This document shows positions 1 through 8,465 of a stretch of DNA of 64,000 nt, piece by piece (position 1 is the first letter of the stretch; each line of letters opens with the position of its first letter). A model generated the notes under the pieces. It was given only the letters and a program-made list of their open reading frames with translations. It had not been told where the DNA came from and ran no database searches. This DNA is from Chersky-299 sp963749535 (GTDB lineage Bacteria; Actinomycetota; Thermoleophilia; RBG-16-64-13). The translations under genes and the position numbers were made by a program. The DNA is taken from positions 25,432 through 89,431 of the forward strand of contig CAVVNF010000021.1 in NCBI GenBank assembly GCA_963749535.1, given 5' to 3'.

Positions 1-171
1 GCTTCCTGCAACGCCTCGCGTCTCGAAACGAACGACTTGCTTGGCTCCGCCGACCAGAACTACGCCGTCGTTGGCGACTCGACGTCGCTGCGATGGATCG
101 GAAGACACCAGGTGCGAAGTGTCTACCGCATCACCGAGTTACCGGATGGTCGCTGGCGGCTCAGACGTTAA
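1..171 (+). CDS. C-terminal end of an unidentified protein (5' truncated by window edge)
   Basis: Reading frame 1 is open from the first base to a TAA at 169-171 and gives 56 residues ending in VYRITELPDGRWRLRR. The composition (balanced acidic, hydrophobic and aromatic residues) looks like a real protein C-terminus, whereas the longer overlapping frame at 41-403 is Arg/Ser/Pro-rich and looks like a shadow. No family is recognisable from this fragment. The gene would begin to the left of the window. Confidence 0.45.
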   Translation, partial: ASCNASRLETNDLLGSADQNYAVVGDSTSLRWIGRHQVRSVYRITELPDGRWRLRR

Positions 172-547
172 GCAGCCAAGAGGCCGACTGGCACATGCGG
201 ATCCCTGTTCGAGGCGTCAAGCCGCGCCGCGGAGCTGGGAGGCTGCTGAAGAACAGCGCCCCGGCCGTCAGGAGCGCACTGGGCGGCACGATAGCACGTC
301 CTCGGTCGCGTCAATAGCGCCGCTATTCACGCTCCCTGCGTCCTTCTCTCCCGCGTACCCATCGGGCTCTGGCGGCGAGGCGCCATTCTTCAGCAGCCGC
401 TAGTCGAGAAGCGGCCCAACTGCGAGGTCTTGGTGGAGAAGCGACGGCATTGAGCCGTTGTTCGCGGTATCCGCATGCTGGCTATCAGCTAGGTTTCAGA
501 AGATTTCCCCGGCCTCAGGTGTCCCCACCGACGAGGAACCGCCCTTT
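172..547. other. no recognisable gene
   Basis: This stretch lies between the truncated CDS and the minus-strand gene that ends at 548. The open frames in it are Arg/Ser/Ala-rich and show no motif. I see no tRNA, strong hairpin or clear promoter. Confidence 0.4.
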
Positions 548-979
548 CTAAGTGAGCTCGACCTCAGTGGTGGGCCACTCGAAGCCTTGCTCCAAAAGAT
601 AGTCGAGCGCAGGGTGACCCTTACCGAAAGCCAGGAGTTCGTCCTCGTCGCATATGTCGAACAAATCCTGGCCTATTGCCATGGCAGCGACGATCATTTC
701 CTGTGAGTAGACCTTGAGCGTGCCGCCCCGCCGCGCTTCCATGGCCGCGTCCAGATCGTCCGGGTCCCACCCCTCTCTTCCCAGCACGATCACGGGCGCG
801 TCGGACTCGTTCACGTAGATAGCCTCGATCCCGCAGGCCCCCAAGAACTCGTCAAAGCTATGTTCGTCGTACGGACCGTTGCCCTGAGACGCGACGACGC
901 CCCCAAGAATGCCTCGACAGACCACCGCGTTGCTCGATAGGTGATCCAAAACAAGTTCCCACGGAAAGTCGCTCGCCAC
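548..979 (-). CDS. small acidic protein, possibly immunity-like
   Basis: A 143-residue protein from a GTG start preceded by a strong purine-rich ribosome-binding site (AGGGGGAG). It is strongly acidic, with clusters such as DICDEDELLAFGKG and WDPDDLDAAMEARRGG, and has no signal peptide or membrane segment. I do not recognise a named family. It begins 12 bases after the stop of a frameshifted C-terminal fragment on the same strand (992-1199), and the pairing of a toxin-like tail with a small acidic downstream protein is the usual layout of polymorphic toxin/immunity cassettes. That function is inference only; it could equally be an ordinary hypothetical protein. Confidence 0.6.
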   Translation of the reverse strand: MASDFPWELVLDHLSSNAVVCRGILGGVVASQGNGPYDEHSFDEFLGACGIEAIYVNESDAPVIVLGREGWDPDDLDAAMEARRGGTLKVYSQEMIVAAMAIGQDLFDICDEDELLAFGKGHPALDYLLEQGFEWPTTEVELT

Positions 980-991
980 TATCTCCCCCTC

Positions 992-1199
992 TTAGAAAGG
1001 CTTGCCAATCGGATTCGTCCCATTGTAGAAGAATAGCGCCGTGAATGGGTGGTCCGGCACGGGGAAGACCTGCCAAGGCCCTCTCGAACTGAGCCAGACC
1101 TTCCCCGGACCCGATTCCCGCGCGGGGCCAGTTCATGTGGCCCGCCTTGCCCACTTCCGCGGTTGCCACGAAGAATGTGGCCGCACGCGACCCTTTTGT
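992..1199 (-). pseudogene. frameshifted C-terminal fragment upstream of the small acidic protein (toxin-like tail?)
   Basis: On the minus strand two frames read as one natural sequence if one G is removed from the GGGG run near 1107: first FFVATAEVGKAGHMNWPRAG, then VWLSSRGPWQVFPVPDHPFT and on to NGTNPIGKPF followed by TAA at 992-994. An in-frame stop lies just upstream (1200-1202), so no full gene is present. The tail runs directly into the ribosome-binding site of the 143-residue acidic gene. I do not recognise the domain. It may be the relic of a displaced toxin C-terminus or the end of a larger broken gene. Confidence 0.4.
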
Positions 1200-1310
1200 C
1201 TACCAGCCAAGTACGTCCTCCGCCGATACCCTTGTTCCTCTCTCAGGTCTACAAGTTTCCACAACAAGGCCGGAAGGCCGACGGCTCCGTTTCTTCCTAC
1301 GATATTTACC

Positions 1311-2852
1311 CTAAGGTCTGGGAACGACCATCATCGACTCGGCCATCGTCAGCAGCTCAGCTTTGCTCGCCGTGTAAGTGAGAGTGTTCGAGAGGAAATA
1401 GAGGACGTTGTTCTGCGTCCACCAAATGTGATCCACGTCTTGGCTCGTGCCCACCAGAGTGAACGTCACCCCGTCTTTCGTGACTTCCGTGCCCTTGCTG
1501 GCGATGGGCGCGCTGAGCCACGTAGTTTCCGTGATACCGAGGTATAGGTCTGATTTGACCCCCTGCGGCTCGTAGCGATAGATCATACGCAGCGCGGGCT
1601 TGCCCGAATCGCCGGGGACGATGTCGTAGGTGCCTCCCTTTTGTGGCATCCGATCCGAGTACTTGAAGCCCGGGGGGACGTACCCGGGCCCTTCGAGTTG
1701 GTAGGGGACCATGCCGGCCAAGGCCTTCCACTCGCTGGAGTTCGGCATGGTCTGAACGGTGGTGACTACCGAGGTGCTCGCAGCCGCGCTCGTGAGAGCC
1801 GAGGTGGTGCTCGAGGCAACGTCGCCGGGGACGGTGGTCTTCGAGGCACCCTGGTTGGGGGCGGTCAACGCTGCCGCCACGTAATCGTGCAGTTGTTGCT
1901 TGGGAATGACGACCACCGCTTGGCCTGCGATGGTGGGCGTCGATCCGGTCATGACCACCTGCTTTATCCGGCCGGGGTCCAGTTTGACACCCCAATAAGC
2001 CAGCTTGAGAACGTCGTTGGCACTCAAGGTGGTGGTGACGTTCCGGAAGAGGGCGCTGACCAGGCCGGGTAGGCGAAACATGAGGTTGTTCCAGCTCATC
2101 GCCTGCTGTCGCAGATCCTGTAGGAAACGCTGCTGACGGGCCATGCGGCCGAAGTCCAGATTCCCGTCGTGTCTGTAGCGGACGTACTCGAGAGCGTCGT
2201 GACCCCCCAGGAGTTGGTAGCCCGGAGAGAGTTTGATGAGCTCCCAAGTGGGGTCTGCGTTGTAGTAGCGATGGTCGACGTCGACGTAAACACCGCCCAG
2301 GGCGTTGGTTATGTCCTCGAAGGCCGAGAAGTCCACTTCAAGGTATTGGTTCAGGTCGATACCGGTGACGTCTTGTACCGTGGTGATGGCCAGAGCCGCG
2401 CCACCGTAGGCGTATGCCGCATTGATCTTTTGCATGCCGTGGCCCTGCACGTCCACGTAAAGGTCGCGCGGGATGGAAAGAATGGACACGAAGTTCTGGG
2501 CGCGATCCACGTGGACGACCATCATAGTGTCGGAGCGGCCGTTAGTCTCGTTACCACGATTGTCGGAGCCCAACACTAAGATGTTCATGCTGTCCGGAGC
2601 GCCGGGGAGCGGGGCCAGCGTGGTACCAGGAGTGGCAAGAGTGGTCGCTGGATGGGTTCGCAGGGCCGATACGGCTGTCTTGCTCACTCGAGCGTTGGCT
2701 TTACCAACCTGGGCGCGGAACCACAGGTAGGAGCCCCCGGAAACAGCGAGCGCCAACACGACAATACCGACGATCGTCCACATGAGGATACGGGGCCACC
2801 GCCGCCTGGGCGCGCCGTCGACCTCGTAGACGCTGTACGGCTTGTCACTCAT
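1311..2852 (-). CDS. LytR-CpsA-Psr (LCP) family cell-wall glycopolymer transferase
   Basis: A 513-residue membrane-anchored protein. Residues 20-45 form one transmembrane segment after a short Arg-rich cytoplasmic tail. The LCP domain follows at about 85-300 with the family motifs NILVLGSDNRG, GRSDTMMVVHVD, SILSIPRDLYVDV, KINAAYAYGG and DALEYVRYRHDGNLDFGRM; the acidic and Arg residues in these motifs bind the pyrophosphate of the polyprenyl-linked substrate. LCP proteins transfer teichoic-acid-like or arabinogalactan-like polymers to peptidoglycan on the outer face of the membrane. A Ser/Thr-rich linker (about 335-365) leads to a C-terminal beta-rich region with WKALAGMVPYQLEGPGYVPP, resembling DUF4367-type lipoprotein domains, which is an unusual addition. 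No other wall-polymer gene is adjacent. Confidence 0.88.
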   Translation of the reverse strand: MSDKPYSVYEVDGAPRRRWPRILMWTIVGIVVLALAVSGGSYLWFRAQVGKANARVSKTAVSALRTHPATTLATPGTTLAPLPGAPDSMNILVLGSDNRGNETNGRSDTMMVVHVDRAQNFVSILSIPRDLYVDVQGHGMQKINAAYAYGGAALAITTVQDVTGIDLNQYLEVDFSAFEDITNALGGVYVDVDHRYYNADPTWELIKLSPGYQLLGGHDALEYVRYRHDGNLDFGRMARQQRFLQDLRQQAMSWNNLMFRLPGLVSALFRNVTTTLSANDVLKLAYWGVKLDPGRIKQVVMTGSTPTIAGQAVVVIPKQQLHDYVAAALTAPNQGASKTTVPGDVASSTTSALTSAAASTSVVTTVQTMPNSSEWKALAGMVPYQLEGPGYVPPGFKYSDRMPQKGGTYDIVPGDSGKPALRMIYRYEPQGVKSDLYLGITETTWLSAPIASKGTEVTKDGVTFTLVGTSQDVDHIWWTQNNVLYFLSNTLTYTASKAELLTMAESMMVVPRP

Positions 2853-3082
2853 CGTCGCAGCTGAAGGGACGATTCAAACTATTATTCACTCCTCCTCGAA
2901 TCGCCCACAACGACTGCGGTGGATGGTATGTCGTCCAGATGAATACCCGATGAAGGAACGATCCGCGGGGCCACCGGCCATCCCCGGGACCGCTGAGCCG
3001 CTTCCCGCGAGCGCCGCTGAGATGCCGGCGCCCCGGTCAGCAACAGACAGCCGTCGCTCAGGCACCTGATCGCTTCGGCGTT
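2853..3082. other. intergenic, nothing recognised
   Basis: This lies between the start of the LCP gene and the end of the rhomboid-like gene. The only open frames are Arg-rich shadows of neighbours. No hairpin with a T-tract was seen. Confidence 0.3.
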
Positions 3083-3769
3083 TCAAGCTTCCGTAGGGCG
3101 TCCTGACCGCGACCGCTGCCATCTCGCTCCTAGCCACCAGCCCATAGGCAGAGCCATGACGTGGGTGGCTGCGTCGATCAGACCCTCCGGGGCGGTGCGC
3201 GCGTGAAAGGCCGCCCACACGACCGTCCCCGCCAAAACCGCGCCAACAACGCAGACCACGTACACTTGAAAACGCTGGGAGAAGTAGGTCAACACGACGC
3301 CGAGACAGGCGAGGTATCCGGCCGAAGGCCCCACGCTTCGCAGCTTCACGAGTTCCTCGAGCAGAGCCGAGTTGACCAGACGAGACGCGGCTAGCCCAAC
3401 AATCGCTTCGATTATTCCGGTGCCGAGGTGAACGCTCCAGAACGCAAGCGCGGTCCGCCGAACCCCCGCCCACCACTCACATGCTCCGACTGCAATACCG
3501 AGCGCGACCAAGTTGAACCAGAAGTAGAAAGCGCCCGGAGTTAGGAGAACCGAGACCGGAAGCCTCCAACCACGCCTCGGGGAAAGATCTGTGAGCGCGA
3601 ATCCCAGCCTCTCTAGCCAGACACTGGAAAGCGGGTGGAGAACGGTGTTGCTGATTATCGCGCACGCAATGTAAGCCGCGAGTACCCAAAGGGTGAACGG
3701 GGCGGGCGATATTCTCGGCCGCGTCTTGAGGCAGGCGGTTATGCTTGAAAAGCGGTGCTGACGATCCAT
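3083..3769 (-). CDS. rhomboid-like multi-pass membrane protein
   Basis: A 228-residue integral membrane protein with about six hydrophobic segments (around 25-45, 75-95, 105-125, 145-165, 168-190, 200-220). The segment VGPSAGYLACLGVVL carries a GxSxG-type motif, and a later helix has THVMALPMGWWLG, where the His and small-residue pattern matches the second catalytic helix of rhomboid serine proteases. This makes an active or degenerate rhomboid fold plausible. It is transcribed divergently from the MprF-like pair, with 37 bases between the two start codons, so they may share a regulatory region. The substrate is unknown. Confidence 0.55.
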   Translation of the reverse strand: MDRQHRFSSITACLKTRPRISPAPFTLWVLAAYIACAIISNTVLHPLSSVWLERLGFALTDLSPRRGWRLPVSVLLTPGAFYFWFNLVALGIAVGACEWWAGVRRTALAFWSVHLGTGIIEAIVGLAASRLVNSALLEELVKLRSVGPSAGYLACLGVVLTYFSQRFQVYVVCVVGAVLAGTVVWAAFHARTAPEGLIDAATHVMALPMGWWLGARWQRSRSGRPTEA

Positions 3770-3806
3770 CAGGCAATCGTACAGGAAGCGCGGGACGCCG
3801 CAGCGT

Positions 3807-5471
3807 ATGATGAGGCCAGTGAAAGTCTCGGCACATCAGTCACAACCAATCGTGTCCTCGGCACAGAGCGTCTGGCCCGTGCGAATGATCAGTCTCGTTG
3901 TCTTCGTCGCCGGGTGCCAGGTCCTCTTCCACTCCCTTCTGGCGCGGCTACCCTCAGAGGTACGCTTCGCCGATTCGGTGCTGCCATTCAACACCCTGCA
4001 TTGGCACCGGTTGGCGACCATAGTCATCGGGTTTCTGCTCGTGTATCTGTCGCTGCACCTGTACAAGCGGCGGAGAGCAGCGTGGTACGTTGCAACGGCC
4101 GCGACCACCCTGTTGCTCGCTCTCCACATGGGCCGATGGCATCTGGCCGTAGGACCGGCCGTATTGCTTGGTCTCCTTCTCCTTTGCAGAAGCCACTTCA
4201 CCGTCCGCAGTGAGCCGAGGAGTGTCCTTCGCGGACTACTCTTGGCGCTGGGGATACTGGTGATCGCGGTGATCGTGGGCACGGTCGGCTTCGAACTGCT
4301 CGACCGGCGAGATTTTGGTGCCGACTTCGGGCTGGCAGAGTCGCTGGTCCGGACTCTACGCCAGTTCGCGCTCGTAGGAAACCAAGACCTCTCGCCGCTC
4401 ACCCGTCACGCGCACTGGTTCACCGAAGCACTCACCATACTGGGCGCCTTCGCGGAGATCCTTGCCGCGCTCAGCTTCTTCAGGCCGGTGGCATTTCGCA
4501 TGGCCACGCTCCCCCGCGAGCGGCAGCGGGCGGGGAACATCGTCGCTCAGTTCGGCCGCTCCCCCTACGACCATTTCAAGATCGGGCGGGACAAGTCGTT
4601 CTTCTTCTCGGGAAACGGCCGCTCATTCATCGCGTACAGGACTGTTTCCAACGTCGCCTTGGCCCTCGGGGACCCGGTGGGACCGGAGGAAGATCTCGGG
4701 AACACTATCGCCGGTTTTGTGAACCTCTGCCGGCGCAATGGCTGGACGGCGGCGTTCCTGATGCCGGAGATACCCGCCGTCTATCGGAAGCACGGACTCT
4801 CAGTGGTCAAGATCGGCGAAGAAGCCGTCATCGACTTGGACCGGTTTCTCGCGCAGACGGCCAAGGGAAAATACTTTCGCTATGTCCGGCGCAAGCTGGA
4901 GAGCGAGGGGTACGTCGTGACCCGGCACCTTCCTCCTCACGACAGAACTCTGCTGGCCGAGGCGGAGGAGGTGTCAAACGAATGGCTCTCACTCCCTGGT
5001 CGTCGGGAGTTTGGTTTTTGCCAAGGGTCGTTCGACCGCGATGCCATTGCCGCTGCACCTCTCTTCGCGCTCAGGAACTCGACGAGGAGCATGGTGGCGT
5101 TCGCAAGCCAGGTCCCGTCGTATCGGCCCGGAGAGGCCAATTTCGATCTCATGCGGCGCCGGCCGGGAACCCATTGGGCCGGGATGGACCATCTGTTCCA
5201 GGAGATGCTCCGGACTTTGCGGGACGAGGGCTACGTCACCTTCAACATGGGCATGGCTCCGTTCGCCGGATTAGCGAGTAGCCCAGAGGCCTCGTGGACA
5301 GAAAAGGGGATGCGCGAACTCGCGGAACATGTGCGGTGGCTCGCCTCTCTCCAAGGCCTACGCACGTACAAGTCCAAGTTCGAACCCATCTGGGAAGAGC
5401 GCTTCCTCGTGTACGACGGCGGGCCAGTCTCTCTACCCAAAATCGGCCTGGCAATGGCCCGGGCGATGTAG
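3807..5471 (+). CDS. lysyl-phosphatidylglycerol synthase-type protein (DUF2156) with N-terminal membrane domain
   Basis: A 554-residue protein. Residues about 25-235 hold six or so membrane helices with Arg-rich short loops; residues about 245-545 are the DUF2156 GNAT-fold domain that uses aminoacyl-tRNA to modify phosphatidylglycerol. Recognisable segments are PYDHFKIGRDKSFFFS, AYRTVSNVALALGDPVGP, VKIGEEAVIDLDRF, LPGRREFGFCQGSFDR, NFDLMRRRPGTHWAGMDHLF, FNMGMAPFAGLASS and LRTYKSKFEPIWEERFLVY. It is followed 14 bases later by a flippase-like protein, so together they correspond to the two halves of MprF. The product probably reduces the negative charge of the membrane and gives resistance to cationic peptides. 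The amino acid transferred (Lys, Ala or other) cannot be told from sequence. Confidence 0.85.
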   Translation: MMRPVKVSAHQSQPIVSSAQSVWPVRMISLVVFVAGCQVLFHSLLARLPSEVRFADSVLPFNTLHWHRLATIVIGFLLVYLSLHLYKRRRAAWYVATAATTLLLALHMGRWHLAVGPAVLLGLLLLCRSHFTVRSEPRSVLRGLLLALGILVIAVIVGTVGFELLDRRDFGADFGLAESLVRTLRQFALVGNQDLSPLTRHAHWFTEALTILGAFAEILAALSFFRPVAFRMATLPRERQRAGNIVAQFGRSPYDHFKIGRDKSFFFSGNGRSFIAYRTVSNVALALGDPVGPEEDLGNTIAGFVNLCRRNGWTAAFLMPEIPAVYRKHGLSVVKIGEEAVIDLDRFLAQTAKGKYFRYVRRKLESEGYVVTRHLPPHDRTLLAEAEEVSNEWLSLPGRREFGFCQGSFDRDAIAAAPLFALRNSTRSMVAFASQVPSYRPGEANFDLMRRRPGTHWAGMDHLFQEMLRTLRDEGYVTFNMGMAPFAGLASSPEASWTEKGMRELAEHVRWLASLQGLRTYKSKFEPIWEERFLVYDGGPVSLPKIGLAMARAM

Positions 5472-5485
5472 CTGGGTTCCAAGCC

Positions 5486-6517
5486 ATGAAGACGCGGGGC
5501 CCGCTCCGTAGGTGGCGGCAACTCCTTCTGCTGGCCATGTTCTTGGGCTTTAGTGCCCTCGTCGTCACCCAGTTCACGGACGCGAGGAATTTCGCTCAGA
5601 CCCTGGGTTCCGCGGTTTGGTATTGGGTTCTCGCCTCGATCCTCCTCTTTGCCTTTTCCTTCTATCTTTACGCGATGCTTTATCGGATCGGGTTCCGGGC
5701 GGTCGAACTCAAGGTGGCCACCGTAAGCATGCTGCCGCCATTGATGGCGTCCATCTTTCTCAACACCTTCGCCCCGGTAGGCGAGGCCATCTTCGTCCAG
5801 GACGCGGTCGAACACGGGAGGTCCGGGGCCAGGACCGCGCCGGGAGTCCTGCTCGTGCTAGCCGTCGATCTTGGAACGTCGCTGCCTTTCATCGCCGTAG
5901 GCATGGCCTTCCTCAAAGCACACGCAGCCCTACCCTTCTACGACATCGTGGCCAGTGTTCTCTTCTTTTTGGTCGTCTTCATCTTCGTGGCGGCACTCTG
6001 GCTCGGCAACGTCCGGAAGGGCTGGTTGGAGAGATTCCTGGGCTGGGCCCGGGGCGTGATCAACTGGGTAGGCGGGTTGTTCCGGCGCCCCGATCTCGTA
6101 TCCCATTCCTGGGTCGAAGGGAGCGTGGACCAGTTCTCGGAGGCCTCCTCCGGTATCGCTCGCCATCCGGGCATCCTGGCGAGTCTGCTGGTCTTGGGGT
6201 TGGTGATGCATGCCGTGAACGCAGCCGGACTTTACGCCCTCTTCTTGGCGTTCCATCAACCGGTCGGTGTCGGCACGATCACAGCCGGTTTCGGCATGAG
6301 CATCGTCTTGTACGTCATCGCGGTGACGCCGCATGGGGTCGGCGCGGCAGAGGGCGTGATGTCTCTGCTGTTCACTTCCACGGGCGTCCCGGGCGCGACC
6401 GCAGTGGTCGTGGCGATCGGCTATCGGATATTCAACGTCTGGATCCCGGTTGTAGTCGGCTACTTCTTTACACGGAGAATGCGGGTCTTCAAAGGGACTG
6501 CGAGCCGGCGTCAGTAA
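5486..6517 (+). CDS. MprF flippase-like (lysylphosphatidylglycerol synthase TM region) membrane protein
   Basis: A 343-residue protein with about eight membrane helices matching the UPF0104/LPG-flippase domain. Typical segments are LPPLMASIFLNTFAPVGEAI, GVLLVLAVDLGTSLPFI, LVMHAVNAAGLYALFLAFHQ and the conserved VTPHGVGAAEGVMSLLF near the C-terminus. I place the start at ATG 5486, 14 bases after the synthase stop, because the frame further upstream to 5294 lies inside the synthase gene and is Arg/Thr-rich shadow. The family either moves aminoacylated lipid to the outer leaflet or acts as a related lipid transporter. The 3' end overlaps by 7 bases the convergent flavoprotein gene at 6511. Confidence 0.8.
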   Translation: MKTRGPLRRWRQLLLLAMFLGFSALVVTQFTDARNFAQTLGSAVWYWVLASILLFAFSFYLYAMLYRIGFRAVELKVATVSMLPPLMASIFLNTFAPVGEAIFVQDAVEHGRSGARTAPGVLLVLAVDLGTSLPFIAVGMAFLKAHAALPFYDIVASVLFFLVVFIFVAALWLGNVRKGWLERFLGWARGVINWVGGLFRRPDLVSHSWVEGSVDQFSEASSGIARHPGILASLLVLGLVMHAVNAAGLYALFLAFHQPVGVGTITAGFGMSIVLYVIAVTPHGVGAAEGVMSLLFTSTGVPGATAVVVAIGYRIFNVWIPVVVGYFFTRRMRVFKGTASRRQ

Positions 6518-7197
6518 TTGGTCAATACTTCATCCTCGGCCACACCAAGGCGGCAAAACTCATCTCGGCTCTCATCCATCATCGCCTTCATGCCGCAGAC
6601 CAGGGCCACCGGCTTCTCCAGCCCTTCCAAGGCCTCGCCGCAATGCAGCGTGACGTAGCCTGACTTGCCAGACCAAGCCGATCCTTCGGGACGGCTCAGG
6701 GTCAGCATCGTGGTGATACCGGCTTCGTTCCAGCCGTCCAGCTCGCCGGTGAAGGGGAAATCCGTGGGCACACGAACACCGAAGATAGCCGTGACCTTGC
6801 CGAAATCAGCTCTCCTCCGGGTGACGGAACGGATAACCCCTCTCATCGGGGCTATGGCGCTACCCACGGCGGTGATGACCAGATCTCTGCCCTTGTAGTC
6901 GTCGATCGGAAAACCCTTGCCCATCGGACCTTTGACCTGCAAGGTGTGGCCTTCCTTGAGCCGAAAGATGGCTCCCGCGGCTCCCCCGCCGTCCTTGACC
7001 AGAAACTCCAGGATGCCCTTATCCTCCGGAGCTGAGGCGATCGCAAAATACGATTCGCCCACGCCCTCGACCCCGAGAACGCAGACCTGACCCGGTATGA
7101 ACGTCCAGGCAGGTTCCGCTGTCAAGGTGAACAATTTCAACTGGGGCGTTTCATCCGACACTCGCTGGATGGTCATGACGCTCGCTTGAGTTTCCAC
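6511..7197 (-). CDS. ferredoxin-NADP+ reductase-like FAD/NAD(P)-binding oxidoreductase
   Basis: A 228-residue soluble flavoprotein from a GTG start with GGAGGGA upstream. The N-terminal beta-barrel carries FIPGQVCVLGVEG and SYFAIASAPED (FAD binding; the usual RxYS motif is altered to SYFAIAS). The C-terminal half is a NAD(P)-binding fold with DLVITAVGSAIAPMRGVIRS and ends with VALVCGMKAMM and a terminal aromatic Tyr. It resembles electron-transfer subunits such as sulfhydrogenase gamma, anaerobic sulfite reductase B and PyrK, but lacks the C-terminal Cys cluster of those proteins. The partner is unknown; no dehydrogenase is adjacent. Confidence 0.75.
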   Translation of the reverse strand: METQASVMTIQRVSDETPQLKLFTLTAEPAWTFIPGQVCVLGVEGVGESYFAIASAPEDKGILEFLVKDGGGAAGAIFRLKEGHTLQVKGPMGKGFPIDDYKGRDLVITAVGSAIAPMRGVIRSVTRRRADFGKVTAIFGVRVPTDFPFTGELDGWNEAGITTMLTLSRPEGSAWSGKSGYVTLHCGEALEGLEKPVALVCGMKAMMDESRDEFCRLGVAEDEVLTNY

Positions 7198-7472
7198 GCT
7201 ATCTCCCTCCTTGACTAAGAGCTTTGCGCAGCGCGATGTGACCTAACGGGATATCTGAAGCTTAACAGCGATCTTCAGACTACCAGGAGACGATACCAAC
7301 GCCGAGCCAGGAGACCATACCAGGGCCGGGGCTGACCAGGCCGCGGGGTGATCGCTTCGTCGCCAAAGTGCGGAAGGCCCGCCGGCCGCAACCGCCCTCG
7401 CGCTCCGTCCACCTGGTCGCCCGGAGGCGCGGGTTGGGCACGGGCGCGGACACCAGACAGAAAGGCCCAACG

Positions 7473-8272
7473 TCACCTCGCGGGCGGAACGACTCGCTTC
7501 TTGGCCCTTCGAACGAGCCAGTAAGCCGCAATCGGCGCCAGGATGATCCCCGCCACGGCGAACAGCTGGGCCTCCCTCATGCCCAAGAAGATGATGTTGT
7601 TCACCCGGTAGAACGAGATGAAGAAGCGGCCGAAGGAGTAGAGCCCGATGTAGGCGAGGAAGGCCAGACCGTCGGTCTTGAGGCGAGGGATCGAGATACA
7701 GGAGTATGCCCAGCATCACGAGCAGCCATAGCTGCTCGTAGACCGGAGTTGGGTGCGTGGGGACTCCCAGCAGGTTGGCGGGCAGGAGAGCGTTCGGGTT
7801 GGTGTAGGTGAAGCCCCAAGGCAGCTTGGTGGGCGGTCCCCAGGTGTCGCCGTTTATGATGTTCGCGCAGCGGCCGATGATCTGGGCCACCGGGAAGGCC
7901 AGAGCCGTGCGAGTCGAGCACCCTGAGCACCGGGAGCTTCTTCCAGCGGCAGTAGATGACCAAGCCGAAGATGCCACCGGCGATCACCCCGTAAATAGCA
8001 AGGCCGATGAGCTGCCCGCCAAAAATCTGTCCGGGGTGGTGCCAGTAGAAGCTGAAGTTGTCGAAGACGTGGAAGAGCCTGGCCCCAATGACCCCCAAGG
8101 GCACGGCAAAGACGGCGATCCCCCAGGCATGGTCTGGTGAGATGTGGCGCCGCTTTAGTTGACCGGCAAGGATCCAGAGGCCGACGATGACCGCCACCGC
8201 CATGATCACGCCGTACCAGCGGAACGTAAGGGGACCCAGCTTCCCGATGATCGGGTCGATGCTGATGGTCAT
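7473..8272 (-). pseudogene. lgt: prolipoprotein diacylglyceryl transferase, two frameshifts
   Basis: Lgt transfers diacylglycerol from phosphatidylglycerol to the lipobox Cys of prelipoproteins. Three minus-strand frames join to a full-length protein of about 265 residues: start ATG 8272 with TISIDPIIGKLGPLTFRWYG and VIGARLFHVFDNFSFYW; then from about 7910 ALAFPVAQIIGRCANIINGD (the Lgt signature with the essential Arg and Asn) and PTHPTPVYEQLWLLV; then from about 7685 DGLAFLAYIGLYSFGRFFIS and FYRVNNIIFLGMREAQ, ending TGA at 7473. Both shifts are one extra base (or two missing). Conservation on both sides of each break, and the many lipoproteins in the window that need this enzyme, favour sequence error over gene death. 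Confidence 0.85.
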
Positions 8273-8465
8273 GCGGAGCTATCTCCGCCGACGGGGAGGC
8301 CCGTGTTGACCCCAACGGCTCCCGCAAGCTGGCCCGCGCGACGGCTGAGCGAACGGATGACCAAGGATTGCAAAGCTACCTTCCTGATGAGTGTGTCTGC
8401 TCAATAGCGGCTTCTGAAAACCCCCGCTCGATCACGGTCATTAGGTGCGGCATTCGCTCAAGATC

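Noticed and set aside
5294..5485. Upstream extension of the flippase-like gene
   Set aside because: It lies inside the synthase gene and is Arg/Thr-rich; ATG 5486 after the synthase stop fits better.
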